Of a stretch of DNA of 6,977 bases, positions 1 to 6,733 are shown in pieces; the first letter of the stretch is position 1, and each line of letters opens with the position of its first letter. The stretch covers positions 1-6,977 of the forward strand of contig JAHDCB010000089.1 of assembly GCA_020630035.1 (NCBI GenBank). The letters are read 5' to 3'. The notes beneath the pieces were generated by a model that ran no database searches, was not told the DNA's origin, and saw only the letters and a program-made list of their open reading frames with translations. The position numbers and the translations under genes are program-made. Source of the stretch: Gammaproteobacteria bacterium (GTDB lineage Bacteria; Pseudomonadota; Gammaproteobacteria; Chromatiales; Chromatiaceae).

Positions 1-2370
1 GGTAATCAGACGACTGCCGTGCATGAAGGCGTGATGTGTTTTGGTTTCACCGATGATCAGTATGGCAATAAGCCCTGCACGGTGAAAGATGGTATATCGT
101 CGCCGAATGGCCTGGCAGATGGTGCTTTACCAGGCGGTCGACCGGCACCAGGTTATAACGTGAACGGCGAACCGCAGCCCTGGACTTCGATGATCGTGAA
201 GTTTGATCAGGCAAGTGGCGAATGGCGTGATCCACTGGGGCGTAATTTTTCCAATGGCGTACGTTTTCATCTGCCGGATCAGGATGTGTTTGCGATTGAT
301 GTGAATACATTGCAGCCTGGCCAGGTATTTGCCCATGTCGGGACGACCCTATACAACCTGGTGGTTAACCCGCAGACTGGCAAGGTGTATGTTTCTAATA
401 CTGATGCGCAGAATCATATTCGTTTTGAAGGCCCCGGACAGCATGGTGGTAGTACGGTGCAGGGTAATCTTGCCCGGACGCAGATTACTGTACTCGACCC
501 GGAGAATGTGCAGGTGATGCCGCGACATCTGAATTCGCACATTGATTATGCTGTGCATAAGGCAAGTGCAGAGACAAAACAACATAGCTTAGCGACGCCC
601 ACCCAGATGGTGGTCAGCGGCGATGGTGCTACCTTGTATCTGGCTGCTCTGGGGTCGGATAAGGTCGGCGTTTTGAAAACGGCTGAACTGGATACAGATC
701 AGGGTTGGTCGTCATTTGATCCGGCTCAGGCCAGTGCGGACTATATCCAGGTAGCTGGTGGGCCGATTGGTGTACATCTGGATGAGTCACGTAACCGCCT
801 GTTTGTACAGACTCATCTGGATCATGCGATTAGTGTGATCAATCTGGCTGATGGTCAGGAGATACAGCGTCTGGCCTTGTATAACCCGGAACCAGCGGTT
901 GTGACTGCCGGGCGTCCGATGTTATACGATGCGCAACGGACTTCATCGAATGGCGAAGCGAGTTGTGCGGCCTGTCATATCTTTGGTGATACGGATCATC
1001 TGGCCTGGGATCTGGGTAATCCGGATGAGCCTAATACGGCCAACACACAACCGCAGCCGACCCGGAATATCACCGAACTGGACTGTACAGTGGGCGGGGC
1101 AAGCTCTGAGGGGTGCCAGTTTTTAACCCAGTTAGTGAATGGGAACGGCGATCTGGATATCTTTGCATCCATGAAAGGCCCGATGGGTACCCAGACGTTG
1201 CGTGGTATGTCGACGCACGGGCATATGCATTGGCGGGGCGACCGGGCCACGGGTTATTTTGGTACCGATCGTACGCAGGATCTGCAGGCACTGGATGAGC
1301 GGTTGTCGTTCAAGAACTTTATCGTCGCTAATGAGGGTTTGCTGGGGCTGGATATCACGCTGCCGGCAAACAATCAGGCTGAGTCGAAGAGTGCTGAGGT
1401 CGTACAGTTAGAAGCTGATATGGCACGTTTTGCGGATTTTGCGCTGGCCTTGCAACTGCCGCCGAATCCACATGTCGGCCTGAATGGTGAGCATAGTGCT
1501 TCGGCGGCCCGGGGGCGGCAGTTTTTTACTGGTACGCGGCGGGCAGATGGATTGGCTGAAGACAGGGATACGAATGGCCCGGAGCAGGATGGTGTCAACT
1601 GCCGGGGATGCCACATGCTGGACCCGGCAAAGGGCTTTTTCGGCACCAATGGTGCTGTTTCGCATGGTGGCGAGATATTGATGCTGAAGACACCGCATCT
1701 GCGTAACCTGTATCAACGTGTGGGGATGTTTGGTCTGCCGGATCGGGAGCTGTTTCTGCCTTCCACAACCCGGACGCATCAGGGGGATCAGATTCGGGGA
1801 TTTGGCTTTTTACACGATGGTGCCACAGATCGGCTGTTTAATTTTTTGCAGGGTGCGGTGTTTGATAATGGTGAGACAGGTTGTCCGCCCGGCGCGGATG
1901 CGTCGCATGGTTGTCTGAATAACGTCGGCAGCATCGGGATACCGGACGACACGGTGCGCCTGAATATCGTGGATTTTCTGATGGAGTTTGATACTGATCT
2001 GGCGCCGATTGTCGGGCAGCAGATGACTCTGTCGGCGACGCATCGTGGGATCGGGGTGCTGGCACGGTTGAATCTGCTGGAGACTCGAGCTGGTAAGGCG
2101 TTCACGTCAGCGACTCTGGGCGGCCAGGTAACAGAGTGTGACCTGATGGCTGCCGGACAGATTGATGGTGAAATACGTCATTACCTGTATAGCCCACCGG
2201 ATGACTTATATCAGCCGGATCTGACTGGTGGAGAACACCTGACAACAGTTCAGCTACGAGCGCTGGCAGTAAAGAGCGGCAATGCTGTAACCTTTACCTG
2301 TGTGCCACCGGGATCAGGCCGTCGGGCATTGGACCGGGATCAGGATGGTGCCTTTAACCGGGATGCCTGA
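1..2370 (+). CDS. Diheme cytochrome c / beta-propeller fusion protein, MauG/CcpA-like (5' end outside window)
   Basis: The frame is open from base 1, so this is the C-terminal 789 residues of a longer protein; the GTG at 19 is only an internal codon. Residues are numbered from base 1. Roughly 95-300 resemble YVTN/lactonase-type beta-propeller repeats (GKVYVSNT, GATLYLAALGSDKV, NRLFVQTHLDHAISVINL). Two covalent haem sites follow: CAACH at 322-326 and CRGCH at 534-538. Between and after them are motifs I associate with diheme cytochrome c peroxidase/MauG-like proteins: TQTLRGM and HWRGDR near 397-414, KTPHLRNLYQRVGMFG after the second haem, and GFGFLHDGATDRLFNFL. The last residues, DRDQDGAFNRDA (778-789), form a DxDxDG calcium-loop-like end. 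Haem attachment implies export to the periplasm or cell surface; the signal peptide would be upstream. Substrate is unknown; a peroxidase or oxidase-like electron-transfer role is inference. The 3' end overlaps convergent lipB. Confidence 0.85.
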   Translation, partial: GNQTTAVHEGVMCFGFTDDQYGNKPCTVKDGISSPNGLADGALPGGRPAPGYNVNGEPQPWTSMIVKFDQASGEWRDPLGRNFSNGVRFHLPDQDVFAIDVNTLQPGQVFAHVGTTLYNLVVNPQTGKVYVSNTDAQNHIRFEGPGQHGGSTVQGNLARTQITVLDPENVQVMPRHLNSHIDYAVHKASAETKQHSLATPTQMVVSGDGATLYLAALGSDKVGVLKTAELDTDQGWSSFDPAQASADYIQVAGGPIGVHLDESRNRLFVQTHLDHAISVINLADGQEIQRLALYNPEPAVVTAGRPMLYDAQRTSSNGEASCAACHIFGDTDHLAWDLGNPDEPNTANTQPQPTRNITELDCTVGGASSEGCQFLTQLVNGNGDLDIFASMKGPMGTQTLRGMSTHGHMHWRGDRATGYFGTDRTQDLQALDERLSFKNFIVANEGLLGLDITLPANNQAESKSAEVVQLEADMARFADFALALQLPPNPHVGLNGEHSASAARGRQFFTGTRRADGLAEDRDTNGPEQDGVNCRGCHMLDPAKGFFGTNGAVSHGGEILMLKTPHLRNLYQRVGMFGLPDRELFLPSTTRTHQGDQIRGFGFLHDGATDRLFNFLQGAVFDNGETGCPPGADASHGCLNNVGSIGIPDDTVRLNIVDFLMEFDTDLAPIVGQQMTLSATHRGIGVLARLNLLETRAGKAFTSATLGGQVTECDLMAAGQIDGEIRHYLYSPPDDLYQPDLTGGEHLTTVQLRALAVKSGNAVTFTCVPPGSGRRALDRDQDGAFNRDA

Positions 2371-2972
2371 CAGGTATGGGTTTTGAGTTGCTCAATCAGT
2401 TGGTCAGTGAGTGTGGCTTGGGTGGCATGAATACCCTGGTCCTTGGTTTGAGTGACCGTCAGATGGGGATAGCCGCATGGGTTGATCCGGGTGAATGGGC
2501 GTAAGTCCATGTCGACATTCAGTGCGAGGCCGTGGTAGGTATAGCCGCGTCGGACACGTAGCCCGAGGGCAGCAATCTTGGCACCCCGGACATACACGCC
2601 GGGCGCCTTGGGGTCTGCTGTGGCGGTGACACCATGTTGTGCCAGTAATTGAATCAGACTATGTTCCATCGCGCTGACCAGAGCGCGCACCCCGAGTCCG
2701 GTTGCACGTAGTGACAGGAGTAGATAGATCACGATCTGGCCCGGGCCATGATAAGTGACCTGGCCACCGCGATCGGTCTGAATGACAGGGATGTCGCCGG
2801 GTTCGAGCAGGTGTTCGGCCTTCCCGGCCTGGCCCTGGGTGTAGACCGGTGGGTGTTCAACCACCCATAGTTCGGAGGGTGTGTCTGGCGTGCGTTGGTT
2901 GGTGAAGTCCTGCATCGCGTGCCAGGTTGGCAGGTAGGGGCGGTGTCCGAGGTGACGTACGATGAGGGTCAC
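2340..2972 (-). CDS. lipB: Octanoyl-[acyl-carrier-protein]:protein N-octanoyltransferase LipB
   Basis: LipB moves an octanoyl group from acyl-carrier protein onto lysines of lipoyl domains (pyruvate and 2-oxoglutarate dehydrogenases, GcvH), the first step of de novo lipoate synthesis in the cytoplasm. The 210-residue product is of normal length. It has the family signature RGGQVTYHGPGQ (68-79), the AGKAEHLL segment (49-56), and the presumed catalytic pair Lys132 (in GAKIAALGLRV) and Cys166 (in INPCGY), matching Lys135/Cys169 of the E. coli enzyme. The start is GTG at 2972, sharing four bases (GTGA) with the ybeD stop. No strong Shine-Dalgarno precedes it, so translational coupling is likely. 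The stop lies inside the convergent cytochrome gene (31-bp overlap). lipA, a frequent downstream partner, is not present here. Confidence 0.97.
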   Translation of the reverse strand: MTLIVRHLGHRPYLPTWHAMQDFTNQRTPDTPSELWVVEHPPVYTQGQAGKAEHLLEPGDIPVIQTDRGGQVTYHGPGQIVIYLLLSLRATGLGVRALVSAMEHSLIQLLAQHGVTATADPKAPGVYVRGAKIAALGLRVRRGYTYHGLALNVDMDLRPFTRINPCGYPHLTVTQTKDQGIHATQATLTDQLIEQLKTHTCQASRLKAPS

Positions 2973-3229
2973 AGGCGCATCAGCACGGCGGGGTCTGCCG
3001 TCAGTTCCTGGTAGATGGCATCCAGCTGGGCGTGGCTTTGGGCCTGTATGGTCACACTGACGGACAGGTAGCGTTGATTGCGGCTGGGCTTGCAGGTGAT
3101 GTTTGCTGGTTCAATTGGCCCGGTATGTGGTTCCAGCAAACGTACGATATGGGCCGCGAAGGTCTGTTCGTTGTGCCCCATCGCCTTGATAGTGTAGGCA
3201 CAGGGAAACTGAAAGCCTGGGTCTTTCAT
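2969..3229 (-). CDS. ybeD: YbeD/DUF493 family small protein
   Basis: This 86-residue protein matches the YbeD (DUF493, UPF0250) family in length and pattern: FPCAYTIKAMG near the N-terminus (8-18), a central KPSRNQRYLSVSVTI stretch (47-61) and a helix ending in the LDAIYQELTADP region. Members adopt a small ACT-like alpha/beta fold; the E. coli role is not firmly established, and a regulatory or lipoate-related function is usually only suggested from its position beside lipB. Here it sits exactly between the aminotransferase gene and lipB: its ATG overlaps the upstream stop (ATGA, 3226-3229) and its stop overlaps the lipB GTG. Both junctions point to coupled translation. There is no obvious Shine-Dalgarno of its own. 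Confidence 0.93.
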   Translation of the reverse strand: MKDPGFQFPCAYTIKAMGHNEQTFAAHIVRLLEPHTGPIEPANITCKPSRNQRYLSVSVTIQAQSHAQLDAIYQELTADPAVLMRL

Positions 3230-4077
3230 TTATTGTCGGGATTGGTTTTAGCGACCTGGTACAGGGCATCGATCTGTTGCCAGACCGGGCCGGGCGTGCC
3301 ACTGCCGATCGGTTGCTGATTGAGCCGGGTCACAGGTGCGATCTCGCGGGTGGAGCTGGTCAGCCAGATTTCGTCGGCCTGCGGCAGTTCGTCAGCACAG
3401 ATGCTATGTCGGTTAATCGGTATATTGGCTTGAGCTGCCAGGCGCAAGATCAGGTTGCGGGTGACGCCAGGCAAGAGTTGTGGACTGTCTGGTGCAGTGG
3501 TCAGGGTGCCATCCAGGATCGCGATCAGGTTGCTGGAGGTGCCTTCGTGTGCGATGCCATCACGCACCATAATCGCGTCATCGGCGCCCTGTTCCCGGGC
3601 TGTTGCAAGTGCCAGTACATTCGGCAACAGGTTCGTGGTCTTCAGGTCGCAACGTTGCCAGCGTTCGTCTGGCTGTGTCACCACATGCAGGCCGTGTTGT
3701 CGGATATGTTGATTAGCAGGGATAGTTTTGCTGAATGCGAACACATTCGGTTGCGGTTGTGCTGGCAGTTGATGTGCCCGTTCCGGGTAGGCACCACGGG
3801 TGATTTGCAGATAGATCGCTTGTGCCGGAACCGGGTTGTCTGCACTCAGAGCGGTGATGATCTGCTGCCAGTTCGGTTGGCTGAGCGGGTTGGTTATGCG
3901 GATGGCATGCAGGCTGTGTTGCAGGCGGGAGAAATGGGCACTGGCCTGAAACGGTTTGCCGTGATATACCGGAATCACCTCATAGACGCTGTCGCCAAAT
4001 AACAGGCCACGATCCATCAGAGGCAGGTGGGCTTTGTTCTGGTCCAGGTAGGTGCCATTCAGGTAGGCTAATGGCAT
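3226..4077 (-). CDS. dat: Class IV PLP aminotransferase, D-amino acid (D-alanine) transaminase type
   Basis: A cytoplasmic PLP enzyme of fold type IV, expected to interconvert D-alanine plus 2-oxoglutarate with pyruvate plus D-glutamate. At 283 residues it is of normal length. Visible features are the N-terminal MDRGLLFGDSVYEV block (21-34), the Schiff-base lysine K146 in CDLKTTNLLPNVLA, E178 in HEGTSSNL (presumed to contact the PLP ring nitrogen), and LLPGVTRNLIL (201-211). Tyr32, Arg100 and His102 (in RGAYPERAHQLP) correspond to the Tyr31/Arg98/His100 carboxylate-binding trio of Bacillus D-amino acid transaminase. This favours that activity over branched-chain aminotransferase or aminodeoxychorismate lyase, which share the fold. 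Its ATG lies 3 nt after the dacA stop, and a GGAG six bases upstream overlaps the end of dacA. Activity itself is inferred. Confidence 0.9.
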   Translation of the reverse strand: MPLAYLNGTYLDQNKAHLPLMDRGLLFGDSVYEVIPVYHGKPFQASAHFSRLQHSLHAIRITNPLSQPNWQQIITALSADNPVPAQAIYLQITRGAYPERAHQLPAQPQPNVFAFSKTIPANQHIRQHGLHVVTQPDERWQRCDLKTTNLLPNVLALATAREQGADDAIMVRDGIAHEGTSSNLIAILDGTLTTAPDSPQLLPGVTRNLILRLAAQANIPINRHSICADELPQADEIWLTSSTREIAPVTRLNQQPIGSGTPGPVWQQIDALYQVAKTNPDNK

Positions 4078-4080
4078 AGG

Positions 4081-5223
4081 TTACTCCAGCAACCTTAGGG
4101 TTCGGTCTACAGTTTTTCGCCAGAGGTTGCCCTCGGGCAAATCTTGCAGGGCGATTAACGGGACGGTCTTCAGGGTTTGTTCTGCGAGTGTGAGGGTCAG
4201 GATGCCGAGTTCCTGGCCTTGTCGGATAGGTGCCTGTAAGGAGGGATCCAGCTGGATATGAGATTGTAGTTGGTCATATTGACCACGTGGTACGGTAACC
4301 TCAACCGTGTGTGCCGGGCCGACGGCAATGTGTTCGGTGGTACCGTACCAGACGCGTGGTTGGTGGATGGTATGTTCTGCCGAATAGACCTGGTGTGTAC
4401 GATAAAATCGATAGCCATAGTTCAGCAGGGCCTGGCTTTCTTTCAGTCGTTGTGACTTGCTGTCAGCACCGAGTACGACTGAGATCAGGCGCATCCCATC
4501 GCGCTCAGCAGCGGCGACCAGACAGTACCCGGCGGATTGGGTGTGTCCGGTCTTGACACCGTCGACACTGGGGTCACGCCAGAGGAGCGTATTACGATTG
4601 GGTTGGCTGATATTGTTATAGGTATAAGTTTTTTCGGCATATAACGCGTACAGTTCAGGATAATCCCGGATCGTGGCAGCAGAGATCTGCGCCAGGTCGT
4701 GGGCGGTGCTGTAGTGGTTGTCATCCGGTAGACCAGTGGCGTTCATAAAATGGGTATTCTGCAGGCCAAGTTGTTGCGCCTGGCTGTTCATCATCTGCAC
4801 AAAGCTGGCTTCGTCGCCGGCGATATATTCGGCCAGCGCGACGGCTGCATCGTTACCGGACTGCACCACCAGACCACGCAATAAATCTTGTATGCTGACT
4901 TGGCTATTGACCTCGATAAACATGCGTGAGCCTGGGGTACGCCAGGCCTTTTTGCTGATGCGTACCTGTTCATCCAGTTGCAGGCTGCCTTGTGCCAGTG
5001 ACTGAAATACCAGGTAAGCGGTCATGATCTTGGTCAGGCTGGCGGGTGCCAATCGTTGTTCCGGGTTCTGGCTGACTAAAATTTGTCCGCTTTGTGGTGC
5101 GAGTAGCAGGTAGCTATCCGCCTTCAGCTTTGGCGGTGGTGGTGTCGGACTGGCCTGTGCGGCGGCACCAGCGGCGAATAAAGCGATGATCAGTAGCCAG
5201 TGAGGCAGTTGTCTGGTGTACAT
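4081..5223 (-). CDS. dacA: D-alanyl-D-alanine carboxypeptidase, PBP5/DacA family
   Basis: A periplasmic low-molecular-weight penicillin-binding protein that removes the terminal D-Ala from peptidoglycan pentapeptides, limiting cross-linking. A Sec signal peptide is visible (basic MYTR, hydrophobic 9-21, likely cleavage after AQA at 22-24), followed by a proline-rich linker. The serine-peptidase S11 motifs are complete: SLTK 62-65 (nucleophile Ser62, Lys65), SGN 122-124 and KTG 224-226. Residues about 277-367 fit the beta-rich PBP5 C-terminal domain. The tail GNLWRKTVDRTLRLLE could be a membrane-associating amphipathic helix but is shorter than in E. coli PBP5 (380 versus about 403 residues overall). 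It is the first gene of the operon. The ATG at 5223 is the start that gives a normal signal peptide, although no clear Shine-Dalgarno precedes it. Confidence 0.96.
   Translation of the reverse strand: MYTRQLPHWLLIIALFAAGAAAQASPTPPPPKLKADSYLLLAPQSGQILVSQNPEQRLAPASLTKIMTAYLVFQSLAQGSLQLDEQVRISKKAWRTPGSRMFIEVNSQVSIQDLLRGLVVQSGNDAAVALAEYIAGDEASFVQMMNSQAQQLGLQNTHFMNATGLPDDNHYSTAHDLAQISAATIRDYPELYALYAEKTYTYNNISQPNRNTLLWRDPSVDGVKTGHTQSAGYCLVAAAERDGMRLISVVLGADSKSQRLKESQALLNYGYRFYRTHQVYSAEHTIHQPRVWYGTTEHIAVGPAHTVEVTVPRGQYDQLQSHIQLDPSLQAPIRQGQELGILTLTLAEQTLKTVPLIALQDLPEGNLWRKTVDRTLRLLE
4084..4087 (-). promoter_or_regulatory. Ribosome binding site of the aminotransferase gene
   Basis: GGAG on the minus strand, six bases upstream of the ATG at 4077. 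It lies within the last codons of dacA, just before its TAA stop, so ribosomes finishing dacA can reinitiate. It is the clearest Shine-Dalgarno in the operon and supports the chosen start. Confidence 0.65.
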
Positions 5224-5337
5224 AAAGATGATGAGTCGGTGTAAGGTTAACCTGGAGTGAAGTTTTGTAAGGTGCTGACTGGCTTCACTTATGCCTTGTT
5301 CCGGATAGATGATATTGCCTGGGTCCGGTCATAACGG

Positions 5338-5365
5338 TTGCTGGTTATTTTTTAACGTGTATACA
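5338..5365 (+). promoter_or_regulatory. Possible sigma-70-like promoter of the permease gene
   Basis: TTGCTG (5338-5343) and TATACA (5360-5365) are separated by 16 nt, each matching the consensus at about four of six positions. The implied transcript start, near 5372, would leave a leader of only about 10 nt that barely includes the ribosome binding site. This weakens the call. Confidence 0.22.
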
Positions 5366-5372
5366 GTTGTTT

Positions 5373-5377
5373 GGGAG
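5373..5377 (+). promoter_or_regulatory. Ribosome binding site fixing the permease start
   Basis: GGGAG followed by five bases and then ATG at 5383. An in-frame TTG exists at 5371, but it lies upstream of this site and has no Shine-Dalgarno of its own, so ATG 5383 is preferred. Confidence 0.65.
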
Positions 5378-5382
5378 TGTTT

Positions 5383-6426
5383 ATGAGTTCTACTAATGGT
5401 GTATCCTTGTTTTTTACCGTCATGGCCCTTTCAGGGCTTTCCGTGTACCTGTTTAAGCAATCAATTAAAAATAAAGAAAAAAGCACTCAAAATTCATATA
5501 TCGACGCTGTTTCTGATTTTTTTGGGAAAATTGCAATAAAAATCTTGCTGCCAATACTGTTTTTTGAATCCTTGATAAAAAATATTGACAAAACATATGA
5601 GATATTTACAGGAGTTTTGTATGGTGCAATATTGTCATTTTTGACGCTTATCGTAGGTTATTTATTATATAAATTTTCAGATAAGCGTTTCGATATCGAA
5701 AAAATAACGCATGTAGTTGGTGCCACATATGGGGGAGGAAATCGGGGTACAGTACTAATCTTGCTGGCAATAAGTGTTTTTTTTATTGATGATAGTTATC
5801 TTGCTTATTTTTATGCCGTGGATTTTGGTAACTTTATGTTCTTTATCTTTTTTATTCCACTCTGGCTTAAGAAGAGGGTATATAAAATCGATCGTAATGT
5901 GAATCTTTTTCGTCGTCAAGAAAAAATTAAATATATGCTGATTCCGTTTTCTATGGCGGCAATTCTTATCTTTTTAAAATTTTTTGATAATGACAAGATG
6001 TTGGCTATTTCTGTAGTAGATTTTCTTGATGTATCTAGTGCAGCGAGAAGCTTTCTTTTGCTGTACTTTTCTTTTTGCTTGATATATTTTGGGATGGATT
6101 TTGGGCTGTTGTCTGCTAAAAAATTATGGAATAATATTATATTTATAACAATGTCACGTTTGATTGCTGTGTTTATCTTGAGTGTGTTGATTTTTAGAGA
6201 GCTAGTCTTTTCATGGAGTATTTTGTTGAACCCATATTTCTTTGCAATAGTTGTTTTGTTTCTTTGTCCGCCAAGTTCACTTTTTGGTGCAAAGATATGT
6301 GGAGTCACCAACGATAAAGACGATATTAAATTTTCTCATACTGTAGTCATGGCTATGGTGCTATTGTATTGTACGGCAATAGGTGTCATTCTTTTAATTG
6401 ACATTGCTGCGCCTTTCGTTAACTAA
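5383..6426 (+). CDS. Putative ten-helix membrane permease resembling the AEC/BART transporter group
   Basis: A 347-residue, strongly hydrophobic inner-membrane protein. About ten membrane segments can be seen, near residues 8-24, 47-65, 73-96, 110-131, 137-162, 184-200, 222-242, 252-271, 277-295 and 319-340. A glycine/asparagine break, YGGGNRG (116-122), sits in the fourth segment, and CPPSSLFGAK (295-304) follows the ninth. This 5+5 pattern with broken helices at equivalent places recalls auxin efflux carrier/bile-acid-type transporters, so transport of a small organic anion is possible; the substrate cannot be told. Base composition is very AT-rich (roughly one third G+C in sampled lines) and codon use (AAA, ATA, TTT, AGA) differs sharply from all neighbours, pointing to recent acquisition. 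It is transcribed divergently from dacA and has no partner gene in the window. The family call is inference from topology and two motifs. Confidence 0.7.
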   Translation: MSSTNGVSLFFTVMALSGLSVYLFKQSIKNKEKSTQNSYIDAVSDFFGKIAIKILLPILFFESLIKNIDKTYEIFTGVLYGAILSFLTLIVGYLLYKFSDKRFDIEKITHVVGATYGGGNRGTVLILLAISVFFIDDSYLAYFYAVDFGNFMFFIFFIPLWLKKRVYKIDRNVNLFRRQEKIKYMLIPFSMAAILIFLKFFDNDKMLAISVVDFLDVSSAARSFLLLYFSFCLIYFGMDFGLLSAKKLWNNIIFITMSRLIAVFILSVLIFRELVFSWSILLNPYFFAIVVLFLCPPSSLFGAKICGVTNDKDDIKFSHTVVMAMVLLYCTAIGVILLIDIAAPFVN

Positions 6427-6447
6427 GTGCTGCGATTTAGTTTTTTT
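6421..6447 (+). terminator. Weak candidate intrinsic terminator overlapping the permease stop codon
   Basis: AACTAA (6421-6426) pairs with TTAGTT (6437-6442), with a possible extra G-T pair inside, and is followed directly by five further T residues (6443-6447). The stem is AT-rich, and its left arm includes the TAA stop codon. Geometry fits an intrinsic terminator but stability would be low. Confidence 0.35.
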
Positions 6448-6509
6448 AGGGTGTTGTTGGTGTTTAATATGATCGTGCCGAATTACGAATAATAACAACA
6501 ATAGTGCCC

Positions 6510-6616
6510 GCGTTATCCGAGTCTGTTCTCCGAGGTACGCCATAAACCCATCCATGGGGGCTCGGCTGCGGCCGTCCAGGCCGCAGACGCCCTCGGAGAA
6601 CAGACTCAGGTAACGC
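6510..6616 (+). repeat. Palindromic repeat element, copy A, able to fold as a three-way junction
   Basis: An outer inverted repeat, 6510-6535 with 6591-6616, matches at 24 of 26 positions. Its inner 17 bp (6519-6535 with 6591-6607) are perfect. Inside it lie two smaller hairpins: CCCA (6547-6550) with TGGG (6555-6558) around a TCCA loop, and CTGCGGCC (6566-6573) with GGCCGCAG (6579-6586) around GTCCA. The second can be extended by two pairs past a G-A mismatch. The whole reads as a stem with two arms, like a large REP-type or MITE-like intergenic element. No transposase is present. The family is not one I can name. Confidence 0.75.
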
Positions 6617-6617
6617 C

Positions 6618-6651
6618 CGTTACGCGCAGTGGTGCGACCACTTGTGTGGTC
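6618..6651. repeat. Cluster of short hairpins next to copy A, two of them mutually exclusive
   Basis: AGTGGT (6628-6633) can pair with ACCACT (6637-6642) across a 3-nt loop. Alternatively, GACCAC (6636-6641) can pair with GTGGTC (6646-6651) across TTGT. They share 6637-6641, so only one can form at a time. Just before them, GTAAC (6610-6614) can pair with GTTAC (6619-6623) around a 4-nt loop, overlapping the end of copy A. Stems of 5-6 bp are short, and significance is uncertain. Confidence 0.35.
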
Positions 6652-6719
6652 ATTCTTAAGTGGGCGTCGCCGGTGCTTCAGGGTACATCCGTTGCAAAAC
6701 TTGTTACCTATTTCATATG

Positions 6720-6733
6720 CGTAGCGTGCTACG
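6720..6733. repeat. Short inverted repeat CGTAGC-GT-GCTACG
   Basis: Six perfect base pairs around a two-base centre, in the otherwise unexplained spacer between the two repeat copies. It could be a protein-binding dyad or a small hairpin; no further support. Confidence 0.3.

Larger units (their letters stand above)
5224..5382. promoter_or_regulatory. Divergent intergenic region between dacA and the permease gene
   Basis: 159 bases without a gene that must hold the control signals for both divergent transcription units. It contains a perfect 10-bp palindrome, AGGTTAACCT, at 5244-5253, and a 7-bp inverted repeat, AGTGAAG at 5256-5262 with CTTCACT at 5283-5289 (20-nt spacer). Both lie within 70 bases upstream of the dacA ATG and could be regulator sites, but repeats this short can occur by chance. 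I could not identify a convincing sigma-70 promoter for dacA here. Confidence 0.4.

Noticed and set aside
19..21. GTG as the start of the cytochrome gene
   Set aside because: The frame is open back to base 1, there is no signal peptide after this codon although the protein must be exported, and the family is longer, so it is an internal valine.
3277..4002. A 241-codon open frame on the plus strand, antisense to the aminotransferase gene
   Set aside because: It lies wholly opposite a well-supported gene with conserved catalytic motifs, and its translation shows no recognisable domain; it is a shadow frame of GC-richer coding DNA.
5371..5373. TTG as the permease start
   Set aside because: The only good Shine-Dalgarno (GGGAG, 5373-5377) points to ATG 5383.
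5916..6311. A 131-codon open frame on the minus strand inside the permease gene
   Set aside because: It is antisense to the hydrophobic membrane protein and its low-complexity Lys/Ile-rich translation is what AT-rich antisense DNA gives by chance.
5383..6616. Integron gene cassette (single foreign gene followed by a palindromic attC site)
   Set aside because: The layout is suggestive, but I could not find the GTTRRRY and RYYYAAC core sites at the ends of the palindrome, and no second cassette or integrase is visible.
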